NCBI RefSeq assembly: GCF_900107155.1
Contig: NZ_FNOX01000002.1
Location: 124,001 to 188,000 of the forward strand
Reading direction: 5' to 3'
Length of the DNA: 64,000 nt
Source of the DNA: Pseudomonas salomonii
GTDB taxonomy: Bacteria > Pseudomonadota > Gammaproteobacteria > Pseudomonadales > Pseudomonadaceae
Part shown: positions 17,957-26,887 of the stretch, in pieces
Position numbering within the stretch: position 1 is the stretch's first letter
How the letters are laid out: every line of letters starts with the position of its first letter
Position numbers and translations under genes: made by a program
Notes under the pieces: generated by a model
What the model was told of the DNA's origin: nothing
What the model saw: the letters and a program-made list of their open reading frames with translations, nothing else
Databases searched by the model: none

Positions 17957-20900
17957 TCACTTCAGCGCGCTGGTCAACACATTGACGACTATCCTGTCCT
18001 TCTTCTCGGTTACCTTGCCTATAAAACCTTTGGCTCCGAGAGCCTTGATGAAACGCCGATTTACGTCAGAGTTCAGTACTGTGAATTTACGATCCTTCTC
18101 AGCAAACCTGTTGAACCCGTCCTCGTCGAGATTTTTGAGGATGCCGGCCGTGTGAGACCACTCCACTCCCTTTGTTGCCACGATCTGTAAGAACGCTTCA
18201 ATACGACGTTTCGAAGGTGTCGTGTTGTCGCTTGAAACGTACCAGAGCATTGTGGTGCACGTAGCCGGATAGGTGACCTGGTGTTGATTTCCAATCTCAC
18301 AGGTTCTAGCAATCTCGGCGCGCGCCCCAGCGTGCTCCTTCACCGAATCGGCGCTGACCGCGCTCCAGAGATCAACCTTCTCCCTGATCGAAACCCTATC
18401 GCTCTTGGTGACTCCGATCAGAACGTCCAAATCAGCAGCAACGGGATCAAAATCTTTCGCTGCCTTATCCCATCGTCTTGTCAGATAGGCCGCGACAGAC
18501 GACGGGGCATTATCTGTGACGCAAGCCAGCACCTTTTGATCATAGGGGAGATAGTCCAGCGTAACGAGCGTCTGCCAACGGGTCGTCGTCATGGGCACCG
18601 ACAACACTGACGTGTGTTTAAGGACTGTTTCTGAAAGAATAACGCGCAGAGATGCATCATCGAAACGAATGTCCGACAGCAACGTTTTTTGGAGGTCGTT
18701 AGCATGATCCGAGGTTTCGTCCCACAGGACACTCTTCAACTCATCTCGATGCCTTGCCAAGAAGTCTAGAAACGCCAAAGTAGCTTCAGCGTGCGTTGGT
18801 TCATCGTGAACAGGATCAACGGCGAGATACTCACCAGCTTCGGTGTACCAGGCCCAATCGAAAAACGTAAATACCGATTTCTTGGACGCCAAAACGGAGT
18901 CACCCCCCAAAATTTTTGCCCATAAAATCTCAGGCACCGCCTGTAGGGATTCAAAGATTGTTTCTGTTCTCTCCAGCAATGAGAACATCAGGCCTTCATT
19001 CTTAGAGATACTCTGAAGAAGCCAGGTCAGGGATGACGATGTCTCTGGCAGCATCCCTTGCTGGGTAAGGAGCTCCCTAATGAAAGATGAAGGATCGCGT
19101 AAAATCAGTCGATCCAGGCCTGTGATGGACAGTTCGTTCAGGGACTGATAAGTGATGGGTAAGTCGGGCTTACGCTCCGGATTGAGAGTCATCTGGATCA
19201 GGCTCAGCATCTGAATATTGAGCTTGATATATCCTAGGTCTATCAAGGCTTGAAGGGAGTCAGGGGAGTGATCTGCACCCAAGCTATGAAACTCCACAGG
19301 ATGTTGTGAAAAATACTGCCACCCTTCTGTTTCGCTGCGAAGCCCAGGAATGAGCAATGTGACATCTTCAAGCGATTCAAGCAAAGGCACAAAGCTCGCG
19401 TCAGGATCGCCTTCGATATCCTCAATTTCATCTGCATTGAGTGAAGACAGAATACCGCGTAGAAGCTTTTGACGATTTTGCGGGCCAGAGAGCTGCTCAC
19501 TCTTGGTCAACAAGGCTTGGTAGAGAATCCCTTGGTGATGATAGATAGCACGCACCAGCCCTGGAAGGGATTCGCTATCCAAAAGCCCATTGACAACCTG
19601 TGCGACACGGTCAAGATGATCGATGCTGCCCCCAAGTATCGACTCCAGCTCTGAATGTTTTTTGCCAATACCCTTCAGTTTATCAGGGCAGCAAAGGTAT
19701 CCGACGAGTGCAACCAGTAAGCCTCTCCCTGCTGCCAAATCGGAGTGTGATAGCTTTGAAAGTACTAGCTCAGCGTTTACCAGTGGGCTATCAACAGTAG
19801 GTGACTTGCCCGCACGCAAATCCAGGATGAGGTTCATGTCCTCCATACCCAACGCGCCCGCATAAAAATAACCGATGTACGCGGTGTAATCGGTGCCAAA
19901 AAAGCCAGCTCTGACCAAGTAGCTCATTGCTTTCATGGAGGCGAAGTGTGTGACTACCCTCTCATTGAAGCTGGTGTGAGCCAGAGCGCCTTTTAATGGC
20001 ATTCTCTGAATTTGCTCTTTCTCTTGACTCAACTTGCTAATAGCGGCGGCCAGCGACCCCGAACTGCTGGACAGCAAACTAACTTTTTTCAGATAAGAGG
20101 GAGATCCGTAGTTTAAGAGCTCCGAAAGCTTTATTCGCTTGCCGGTTTTATAGAAACGATAATCGTATCTACCTACTGCAATGTCAGCATTACCTTTCGA
20201 AATTTTCTCAAAGACTGTGTCGTCAAGGAACTGCAGCATGGTGTAGGAGCCACCGTCTTCCACGTCAAAATTAGGTGCATAATCAGCGCCTGTCAAACTT
20301 AGTAAGTCAAACCAAAGATTTTGCCGCAACTCCTTTATATTCTTGGCCACCAGTTCCTTGCGGAGCTTTGCCTCTGCTCTTGCAGTATCTATTTCGGCAT
20401 CGATCTCAGCAACCCGGCCAACCTTCCATGACTCGAAAAGTTCAAATAATGCGTAAATAGTTCCGGCGCGCCGCAGTAGCGCGGCATACTCCTTAGGGTA
20501 AAGATTCCTAATAAATATTATCGACAACAGCTTATTTTTATCCAGATTAATCTCAGACGTTAGCAAGCTGGCATACATATCAAATTCATTGACAATATTC
20601 TTCAACAACCTCATATCGTCTATGTAGTAGGAAACGGTTTCCACCAAAATAGGATTCAATCCATGGTAAAGGGTCTCATTTTTTATGTTGCGAACTGAAA
20701 GTAGCTCAATCAACTTTTGCTGAGAGTTTTCAAAGTTAACAACTGGAATGACAGGAATGATGATATCAAAAAACTTTGTCTTTTCATTTGAAACAAATAA
20801 CTCATCACGCAGGGCGTACACAAAAAATATGGGCCTTTTGATCTGCGGGGAGTTCTTAATGATCAAATTGATTTCCCGGAGCCTGAAGAAAACGTCCTGA

Positions 20901-21850
20901 ATACCGAAGCGGTCGAGGTCTTCGATCAAAACCACATCAATGTTGCTTCGTTCAAAGCAGTAGATAATTTCATCTATATTTTTGTGAAGAACTGATCCGT
21001 GGTTGGTAGCCTCCAGTTTTCCGCCCTTTACGGTGAGCCCATCTATATTGAACGCTGAGAACAGGCTCGTAGCACGATAAATCAACGAAACTATGCCAAC
21101 GGTCACTGCGAGAGCGGCCGCCCAGTCTGGAACCCTTAACAGGAGATCTACTAACCAGCTTGGCTCGAATAACCAAATGGTCGTTAGATTTTCTGCGTAC
21201 AAACGCGCGCCACCAAGCACAACTGCGCTTAGAAACACCGTTGACCAAATGATCGATGATTTCGACGCCTGGACGATTCTCTTCAGACGGGTTTTGGGCA
21301 AGTCCTTTGCCTTCACCGTATAAAGCAGTTGCTGAACGATCGTTTCCTCGATCCGGTCCAGCAAGTTTAAATCGCTGGTTGTCTTTGGCTGGCCGGAGGA
21401 AACGTCCGTCTTCGCACTTTCATTGCTTTGGAGGGGGGGCACTGCTGCCGGTATTGATACTGATGCAGTTGTAGGTGATGGAGAATCAACCACACCGTCT
21501 TTTCCGAAGGTGGCCAGAGACACCCATGCGTAATTGAGCTCTCTATGCTTCTCTACAAACGTTCGAATCAGGCTACTTTTGCCAGCACCGTAATCACCTG
21601 TGATCGCAATGTTTCGCACCTGATCGTTCAGCAACGCATGGCGAAGCTCGCTCAGATAACGAGCCGACTGCTCGTCGGTCATGACTACCGGCGTCAATGG
21701 CTCGAAAACGTTCGGTTGCGCGTCATCGCTTGCTAGCTTGTGTGTCAGCAGCGCTCTGGACTGGAGCAGGGACGCGCGCCCCACTATCTGCTGAATCTTT
21801 GAGCGCACCGCGATGCCAATTCTACCCAACCACTGAGTAACTACTTCCAT
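17957..21850 (-). CDS. YobI-like/KAP-like membrane P-loop NTPase
   Basis: A solitary 1,297-residue protein. Walker A is GDYGAGKSS (residues about 85-93) and Walker B with extended acidic residues is VVLIEDLDRFG (about 306-316). Between them lie a proline/serine-rich insert (about 122-160) and two hydrophobic segments (about 200-217 and 242-262) that should anchor it in the inner membrane. This order matches KAP/YobI-type NTPases, where the membrane pair is inserted in the ATPase domain. The remaining roughly 900 residues are mostly helical and carry no motif I recognise. The start at 21850 is chosen for the AAGGA site seven bases upstream; a GTG at 21985 would add 45 residues but lacks such a site. 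Base composition is lower in GC than its neighbours. Function unknown; anti-phage defence is one possibility. Confidence 0.85.
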   Translation of the reverse strand: MEVVTQWLGRIGIAVRSKIQQIVGRASLLQSRALLTHKLASDDAQPNVFEPLTPVVMTDEQSARYLSELRHALLNDQVRNIAITGDYGAGKSSLIRTFVEKHRELNYAWVSLATFGKDGVVDSPSPTTASVSIPAAVPPLQSNESAKTDVSSGQPKTTSDLNLLDRIEETIVQQLLYTVKAKDLPKTRLKRIVQASKSSIIWSTVFLSAVVLGGARLYAENLTTIWLFEPSWLVDLLLRVPDWAAALAVTVGIVSLIYRATSLFSAFNIDGLTVKGGKLEATNHGSVLHKNIDEIIYCFERSNIDVVLIEDLDRFGIQDVFFRLREINLIIKNSPQIKRPIFFVYALRDELFVSNEKTKFFDIIIPVIPVVNFENSQQKLIELLSVRNIKNETLYHGLNPILVETVSYYIDDMRLLKNIVNEFDMYASLLTSEINLDKNKLLSIIFIRNLYPKEYAALLRRAGTIYALFELFESWKVGRVAEIDAEIDTARAEAKLRKELVAKNIKELRQNLWFDLLSLTGADYAPNFDVEDGGSYTMLQFLDDTVFEKISKGNADIAVGRYDYRFYKTGKRIKLSELLNYGSPSYLKKVSLLSSSSGSLAAAISKLSQEKEQIQRMPLKGALAHTSFNERVVTHFASMKAMSYLVRAGFFGTDYTAYIGYFYAGALGMEDMNLILDLRAGKSPTVDSPLVNAELVLSKLSHSDLAAGRGLLVALVGYLCCPDKLKGIGKKHSELESILGGSIDHLDRVAQVVNGLLDSESLPGLVRAIYHHQGILYQALLTKSEQLSGPQNRQKLLRGILSSLNADEIEDIEGDPDASFVPLLESLEDVTLLIPGLRSETEGWQYFSQHPVEFHSLGADHSPDSLQALIDLGYIKLNIQMLSLIQMTLNPERKPDLPITYQSLNELSITGLDRLILRDPSSFIRELLTQQGMLPETSSSLTWLLQSISKNEGLMFSLLERTETIFESLQAVPEILWAKILGGDSVLASKKSVFTFFDWAWYTEAGEYLAVDPVHDEPTHAEATLAFLDFLARHRDELKSVLWDETSDHANDLQKTLLSDIRFDDASLRVILSETVLKHTSVLSVPMTTTRWQTLVTLDYLPYDQKVLACVTDNAPSSVAAYLTRRWDKAAKDFDPVAADLDVLIGVTKSDRVSIREKVDLWSAVSADSVKEHAGARAEIARTCEIGNQHQVTYPATCTTMLWYVSSDNTTPSKRRIEAFLQIVATKGVEWSHTAGILKNLDEDGFNRFAEKDRKFTVLNSDVNRRFIKALGAKGFIGKVTEKKDRIVVNVLTSALK

Positions 21851-22194
21851 TCCTGCATCCTTACTGAAGAATCTTGATGGCCACTCGCGGTCAGGATCAT
21901 AAGTCACAGCGCAGCCCCTGATGTGAAGGTGCTTCGACCTCTCCGACAGCAAAACTGAGAATGCCTGATGATATCGTATAGCCACACGGAGGAGTGAGTT
22001 GAAGCTCTTTGCTGATTTATTGGCGGAGCTCAGAGCGCGCCCTGCTTACGCAGCATCACGATCGTAATGCCGTTTGGCTCTCGCATTTTGTAGAACAAGC
22101 AAAGAAAGTATGGTGGAGAGGTGCCCCGCAGACCTTTCTGTTCAGGCCACTATCGCGTACTGCCGATAGTGGCCGCCATCTAAGCCAATAGGAA

Positions 22195-22218
22195 CTGAAT
22201 CGCCCCGGATTCTCTAGA
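22195..22218 (-). repeat. IS3 left terminal repeat of a second remnant
   Basis: CTGAATCGCCCC followed by GGATTCTCTAGA is the exact complement of 17679-17702, and similarity continues a few bases beyond (ACCTT). The element body would extend rightwards, so this is the left end of a second, same-orientation copy that has lost its transposase. Confidence 0.75.
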
Positions 22219-22517
22219 GACCTTCGAGCCTAACAATTGAGGCTGTTGGGAGGTGCCATGAGCGAACAGCTCCGGGACAAACCACACTGCTCAACTCTGA
22301 GCCTGCCAAGTTCTGCCAGATTTTCAACCAAGTCCCAAAGCATGTTTTTTTGAACTAGCATCCATTAGCCTCTGGACTGGGACCGTGAGAGGTCGGGGCG
22401 GCGAGGCTAGGGATGTCGGGGAAACTGGGTCTATGAACATCAATTGATGAACAGGGGCGTTAATTTCTAGAGCAGTTAGCCAGTAATTTCAGGCTCATGA
22501 GCTGCTTATGAACATCT

Positions 22518-22537
22518 GACATCGCCCACTTGTTAAA
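22518..22537 (+). repeat. 20-bp direct repeat, right copy
   Basis: Exact copy of 17702-17721. It marks the apparent right boundary of the inserted segment, directly following the GCTTATGAACATCTGAC repeat. Confidence 0.75.
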
Positions 22538-22659
22538 TTATGTATCACGCACTGGCGACGGTAAGTCAGCACCGCCACGCGCTCAGTTTGCAGCCCGCCC
22601 CGATCCAAGGCCGGCCCACGGTTCGCCAAACCCCCACGACGAACCGTATTCCGATTGGG

Positions 22660-24795
22660 TTACAGCGTATAAGAGATCCCCACTTGCACCGTACGCGACT
22701 CCCCAGGGTAAGCGTAGAAGTTCAGGAACGAGCCTTCGTCGTACTCACGGTTGAACAGGTTCTTCACGTCGAGGTTGAGCCTGACCTTTTCGTTGACCTT
22801 GTAATAACTGAGCAAGTCGACGACGGTGTAAGCCCCCATCGAGAACGTGCTATTGGCGGTCTGCCCGGCACGTTCGGCTACGTATTTTCCACCTGCGCCG
22901 AGGCCAAACCCTTTAAGCGCACCATCCTGAAACTCGTATACGTTGAGCAGGCTGAAGCTACTGCGCGGAATATTCGCCAGCCGTGTTCCGGAGCGCACGG
23001 TAGTGTCCCGGGTCACTGCGGCATCCACATAGCCATAGCCGCCGATCATGCGCCACTCGGGCGTCAGATTGCCGGCCACGTTCAGATCGAAGCCGCGGCT
23101 GCGGACTTGCCCTGTCGCGACATTGAAGGCCGAGTCAACCGGGTCGACACCCTGGACATTTTTCTTCTCGATCTGATAGATCGCCGCATCGACGCTCAAT
23201 TGACGGTCCAGCGCTTCCCACTTAACCCCCACTTCGTAGGACTTGCCCTTCTCCGGCTCGAATCCGCCACCTTGACGACTGGCACCCGTGTTGGGCTTGA
23301 ACGAGCGCGCGGCGTCCGCGTAGATCGCAACCGTGTCAGTGAGGTCATACATTACCCCGATGCGCGGCGTGACGGCGTTGTCGGCGGCGTTCCAGCTCCT
23401 GACGCCGGGCACGTAGGATTCGTACTGGTGCTCGAAGCGCTCAAAGCGCGCACCGGCGAGCACCTTTAAACGCTCGGTCAGCGCCACTTGATCCTGGACG
23501 AAGGCGGCGTAAGTCTTGAGGTTTTCTTTGTCGTGGGTCGGCGTACGCGTCAGCGCCGGACGTGGCTGGCCATAGACCGGGTTGAAGATATCGATTGGGA
23601 AAGCTCCCGCCGCGCCGCTGGAGCGTTGGATGATCGACTTGTAGTCGTAGTTCTCATACTCGATGCCGGTCAGCAACGTGTGATCAAGGCCGCCCGTGGA
23701 AAAGCGCCCGGTCAGGTTCAGTTGATAGTCCTGGTCGGTCCAGTCCAGCTTGCGGTAGTTGAAGTTGCGCTGGAGTGTTCGGCCATCGGCGTTGAGGCTG
23801 GTGGCATTGTTTGCCTCAACACCATTGCCCTTCATCGTACCGTCCAACCACTGCACACCACCGCCCAGCGTCCAGTTGTCGTTGAGTAGATGCTCGAAGC
23901 GCAACTGAGCCATGTTGTTATCGTTGTGCAGGTTACCGGCGTACTTTTCACCCCAGAAGGTCTCACGGGACGGCGTGCCACCCTGGTTGGCGAAGCGGGT
24001 CAGGCCTCGATCAAGCGGATGATTGTTACGCATGAAGTCGCCTTCGAAAATCACCTTGGTGTCGTCATTGACCTGCCAGCTCAGTACCGGTGTGACCCCA
24101 TAGCGTTCGGTTGAGACATGGTCGCGGAAGGTGTCGCCGCCCTCTCCCACCACGTTGAGGCGATAGGCCAGGCGGCCTTGCTCATCCAGCGGGCCGGAGG
24201 CATCGAGGGTGCCGCGCTTCATGCCCTGATCATCCACCTGGCTACCCAATGTGACCGTACGTTCAGGCAAAGGCTGTTTGGAGACCACGTTGAAGGTACC
24301 GCCGGGATCGCCGCGCCCATAGAGCATCGTCGCTGGCCCGCGAAGTACTTCAAGGCGCTCAATGCTGTTGGCGTCCGGCATGGTGGGGTAGCCCCGGTTA
24401 ATCGGAAAACCGTTACGGTAGAACTCTGCGGTTGTAAACCCACGCACCGTGAAGCTGGTAAGCCCTTGGCCACCGAAATTGTTCGCTCGGCCGACGCCGC
24501 CGGCGTAGTCCAGGGCCTCCTGCAGGCGAGTCGCACCAATGTCCTCGACCACGTCCTTGGGCACTACGGTGATGGACTGTGGCGTCTCATGAATTGAGGT
24601 GTCAGTGCGCGTGGCACTGGCAGAGCGTGTGGCGCGATACCCTTTGACAGGCCCCTGAGCCGTCTCGGCGTCTACGTCTCCCGTGACATTGATGGCTTGC
24701 AACTCAAGGCTGGCATTTTCGCTGCCGGCCACCTGCGCCCAGGCAACAGGGGCAACCGCCTGAAGTACGCAGAGAGAAATCAGGGTATGACGCAT
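22660..24795 (-). CDS. TonB-dependent siderophore receptor
   Basis: An outer-membrane gated channel of 711 residues. Signal peptide MRHTLISLCVLQAVAPVAWA, then a plug domain starting near HETPQSITVVP and containing LEVLRGPATMLYGRGDPGG, then a 22-strand-type barrel ending in an aromatic/leucine terminus GISYTL. There is no N-terminal signalling extension, so it is not a FecA/FpvA-type transducer. The start at 24795 is chosen because a signal peptide follows it directly; an upstream GTG would place 24 non-signal residues in front. A Fur box lies upstream. The siderophore cannot be told. No siderophore biosynthesis or TonB genes are adjacent. Confidence 0.95.
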   Translation of the reverse strand: MRHTLISLCVLQAVAPVAWAQVAGSENASLELQAINVTGDVDAETAQGPVKGYRATRSASATRTDTSIHETPQSITVVPKDVVEDIGATRLQEALDYAGGVGRANNFGGQGLTSFTVRGFTTAEFYRNGFPINRGYPTMPDANSIERLEVLRGPATMLYGRGDPGGTFNVVSKQPLPERTVTLGSQVDDQGMKRGTLDASGPLDEQGRLAYRLNVVGEGGDTFRDHVSTERYGVTPVLSWQVNDDTKVIFEGDFMRNNHPLDRGLTRFANQGGTPSRETFWGEKYAGNLHNDNNMAQLRFEHLLNDNWTLGGGVQWLDGTMKGNGVEANNATSLNADGRTLQRNFNYRKLDWTDQDYQLNLTGRFSTGGLDHTLLTGIEYENYDYKSIIQRSSGAAGAFPIDIFNPVYGQPRPALTRTPTHDKENLKTYAAFVQDQVALTERLKVLAGARFERFEHQYESYVPGVRSWNAADNAVTPRIGVMYDLTDTVAIYADAARSFKPNTGASRQGGGFEPEKGKSYEVGVKWEALDRQLSVDAAIYQIEKKNVQGVDPVDSAFNVATGQVRSRGFDLNVAGNLTPEWRMIGGYGYVDAAVTRDTTVRSGTRLANIPRSSFSLLNVYEFQDGALKGFGLGAGGKYVAERAGQTANSTFSMGAYTVVDLLSYYKVNEKVRLNLDVKNLFNREYDEGSFLNFYAYPGESRTVQVGISYTL

Positions 24796-24871
24796 GGATT
24801 TTGGACCTAATGGATGAGCGGACGGGAAGGTAAACCTGCCTGGAATTCGGGAGGCATGATATACCAACGGA

Positions 24872-24898
24872 TCTCATTTGCCACTCATTCTCATTTGC
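24872..24898 (-). promoter_or_regulatory. Fur box upstream of the TonB receptor
   Basis: On the - strand, GCAAATGAGAATGAGT followed by GGCAAATGAGA contains overlapping NATWAT-like hexamers typical of Pseudomonas Fur sites. It lies about 77-103 bases upstream of the receptor start, which supports iron-repressed expression. Confidence 0.7.
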
Positions 24899-24925
24899 AA
24901 TCTTTCGAGTATCGGCTTTGTATCT

Positions 24926-24951
24926 CTGCCATCCCAGGGCTGGGATGGCAG
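24926..24951. terminator. 12-bp perfect hairpin between tmk-like gene and receptor
   Basis: CTGCCATCCCAG and CTGGGATGGCAG face each other around GG, 12 bases after the stop of the dTMP-kinase-like gene. Probably a transcription stop for the deo operon, although a T-run is lacking. Confidence 0.5.
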
Positions 24952-24962
24952 CAGCTATTTCT

Positions 24963-25589
24963 CTAACCTGCTTCGACTGCCTTAAGCACGTCGTAGATCT
25001 CGGAAACCACCTGCCCCGTCGCCTGTTCAATCGCCCCTTCATTACGACACAAAACCCACCCCTGTTCGCCCGCCGCTCGCACGAACGCCTGGGTACATTC
25101 GACATGCTCCTGCAACGTATGGATCAACGTACTGCCCAACCCGCGCCGTCGCTGCGCGGCCCTCGACCATGAAATATCGGGGTCGGTGATAACGCCCACG
25201 TGCAGGTCCGGCACTCGCACGTGTCGGCCCAGGTTTAACTGCAATATGTCTGCGAACGGGACTGTGCGGCGAAACGCGGCATCTGAAGGGTACCAACGGT
25301 CTATCAGGATGATGCTGTCGGGTGGTTGTTTAGTCAGCACGTGCCGGGAAATCCACAGCCGGCTATCCGCAAAGCGCTCACACACGCTCCACTCCGAATC
25401 ATCGGTGGGGTTTCTGGCGTGTGCGTTGACCAGGGCCATGGTCTCAGCCCTGTAGGGATCGCTTTTTCTCTCGCAAAGACGGATCACCTTTTTGTTGTCG
25501 GCCCGCAGTGCTTGGGTAACGGCTTCCAACAGCGTGGTTTTACCCGTGCCTTTTGGGCCATCCAGGGAGACAAATAATGGACGATTCAT
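24963..25589 (-). CDS. dTMP kinase-like nucleotide kinase
   Basis: A 208-residue P-loop kinase with the thymidylate kinase fold: phosphate loop LDGPKGTGKTTL (residues about 9-20), the substrate-side DRWYPSDAAFRR in place of the usual DRY/DRW motif, and a lid-like arginine run RAAQRRRG. It would phosphorylate dTMP or a related nucleotide. It follows deoB by 68 bases on the same strand, so it may be the last gene of the nucleoside salvage operon. The essential tmk is expected elsewhere, making this a paralogue of uncertain substrate. Confidence 0.8.
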   Translation of the reverse strand: MNRPLFVSLDGPKGTGKTTLLEAVTQALRADNKKVIRLCERKSDPYRAETMALVNAHARNPTDDSEWSVCERFADSRLWISRHVLTKQPPDSIILIDRWYPSDAAFRRTVPFADILQLNLGRHVRVPDLHVGVITDPDISWSRAAQRRRGLGSTLIHTLQEHVECTQAFVRAAGEQGWVLCRNEGAIEQATGQVVSEIYDVLKAVEAG

Positions 25590-25657
25590 GCTTCACGTAA
25601 TGATGGATAAGTGATCAACACCTTAACGTAGTTTAGGGTGAATGACGCTTGGCGATG

Positions 25658-26887
25658 CTATGGCTCACGCAGCAAAAAAGACGTGCCCCATGCCAACGGC
25701 TCCAACCCCAGGTGCACCGCCAGCGTCTGGCCGATATCGGCAAAGCTGGCTCGCTCGCCCAACCAGCCCTTCGCCACGCCTGCACCATAAGCCAGTACGG
25801 GCACATGCTCGCGGGTATGGTCGCTGCCCGGGCGCGAGGGATCGCAGCCGTGGTCGGCGCTGATGATCAGCAACGTTTGCGGGTCCATCAACGCCAGTAA
25901 CTCCGGCAGCCTGCGGTCGAACGCTTCCAGCGCGGCAGCATAGCCGGCCAAGTCTCGGCGATGCCCGTAGAGCATGTCGAAGTCGACAAAATTGGCAAAC
26001 ACCAGGCTGTTGTCGGGTGCTTCCCGGTAGGCTTTGAGCGTGGCATCGAACAGTGCATCGTTGCCATCGGCCTTGTACAAGCGGCTGATACCACGATGGG
26101 CGAAAATATCGCCGATTTTGCCCACCGCATGCACGCTGCCGCCGGCGTTGCAGAGGCTGTCCAGCAACGTCGCTGACGGCGGCGGCACGGTGTAGTCGCG
26201 ACGATTGCCGGTGCGGCGGAACTGACCTGCGTGTTCGCCGGTGAAGGGTCGGGCAATGACCCTGCCGACGGTGTATTCATCACATAAGGTGCGCGCGATT
26301 TCACACACCCTGTACAACGCTTCAAGGCCGAAATGGCTTTCATGGGCGGCGATTTGCATCACGCTGTCGGCCGAGGTGTAGCAAATCGGCTGCCGGCTGC
26401 GGATGTGCAATTCACCCAAATCGTCCAGCACCGTGGTGCCCGAGGCATGGCAATTGCCCAGGATGCCAGGCAACCCTGCCTGCTCAATCAGGTCGGCGAG
26501 CAGTTGCGGTGGAAAGGACTCGGTCGGTCGCTCGAAATAACCCCAGTCAAACAGCACCGGTACGCCCATCATCTCCCAATGCCCGGACGGCGTGTCCTTG
26601 CCGGATGATTGCTCGCGCGCATGGCCAAAGGCGCCGATCGGTGCCGCGTCGCCCCAATTGCCTGGCAGCGGGCCATTGCCACTGGCCGCCGCTGCGGCGC
26701 CCAATCCCAACTGGCCCAGATTTGGCAGGGTCAAAGGCCCCCGGCGCAATGGCCCATCGGCCTCACCCCGGGCACAGGCTTCGGCGATATGGCGCAAGGT
26801 GTCGGCGCCGGTATCGCCAAACAGCGCGGCGTCGGCACTCGCGCCTATGCCCAATGAGTCCAGCACTAATACGATGGCCTTGCTCAT
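25658..26887 (-). CDS. deoB: Phosphopentomutase
   Basis: A metalloenzyme of the alkaline phosphatase superfamily (409 residues, family length). It interconverts deoxyribose-1-phosphate and deoxyribose-5-phosphate. The N-terminal metal site is [13 protein letters not shown], and the C-terminal metal site is [21 protein letters not shown]. It takes the product of DeoA and feeds DeoC. Its ATG overlaps the deoA stop by four bases. Confidence 0.96.
   Translation of the reverse strand: MSKAIVLVLDSLGIGASADAALFGDTGADTLRHIAEACARGEADGPLRRGPLTLPNLGQLGLGAAAAASGNGPLPGNWGDAAPIGAFGHAREQSSGKDTPSGHWEMMGVPVLFDWGYFERPTESFPPQLLADLIEQAGLPGILGNCHASGTTVLDDLGELHIRSRQPICYTSADSVMQIAAHESHFGLEALYRVCEIARTLCDEYTVGRVIARPFTGEHAGQFRRTGNRRDYTVPPPSATLLDSLCNAGGSVHAVGKIGDIFAHRGISRLYKADGNDALFDATLKAYREAPDNSLVFANFVDFDMLYGHRRDLAGYAAALEAFDRRLPELLALMDPQTLLIISADHGCDPSRPGSDHTREHVPVLAYGAGVAKGWLGERASFADIGQTLAVHLGLEPLAWGTSFLLREP

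Larger units (their letters stand above)
21851..22659. other. Non-coding right part of the island with IS end and hairpin
   Basis: This 0.8 kb holds no convincing gene. It contains an 11-bp perfect hairpin (GGCCACTATCG at 22145-22155 with CGATAGTGGCC at 22164-22174). Next is an IS3-type left terminus at 22195-22218 followed by decayed sequence that would be the start of such an element. Then come the inverted-repeat copy at 22504-22520 and the direct repeat at 22518-22537. Normal chromosomal sequence resumes near 22540. Confidence 0.6.

Noticed and set aside
22518-22560. Second dif-like site at the right island junction
   Set aside because: Only eight or nine bases resemble the XerD arm and no XerC arm is present; not enough to call a dif duplication.
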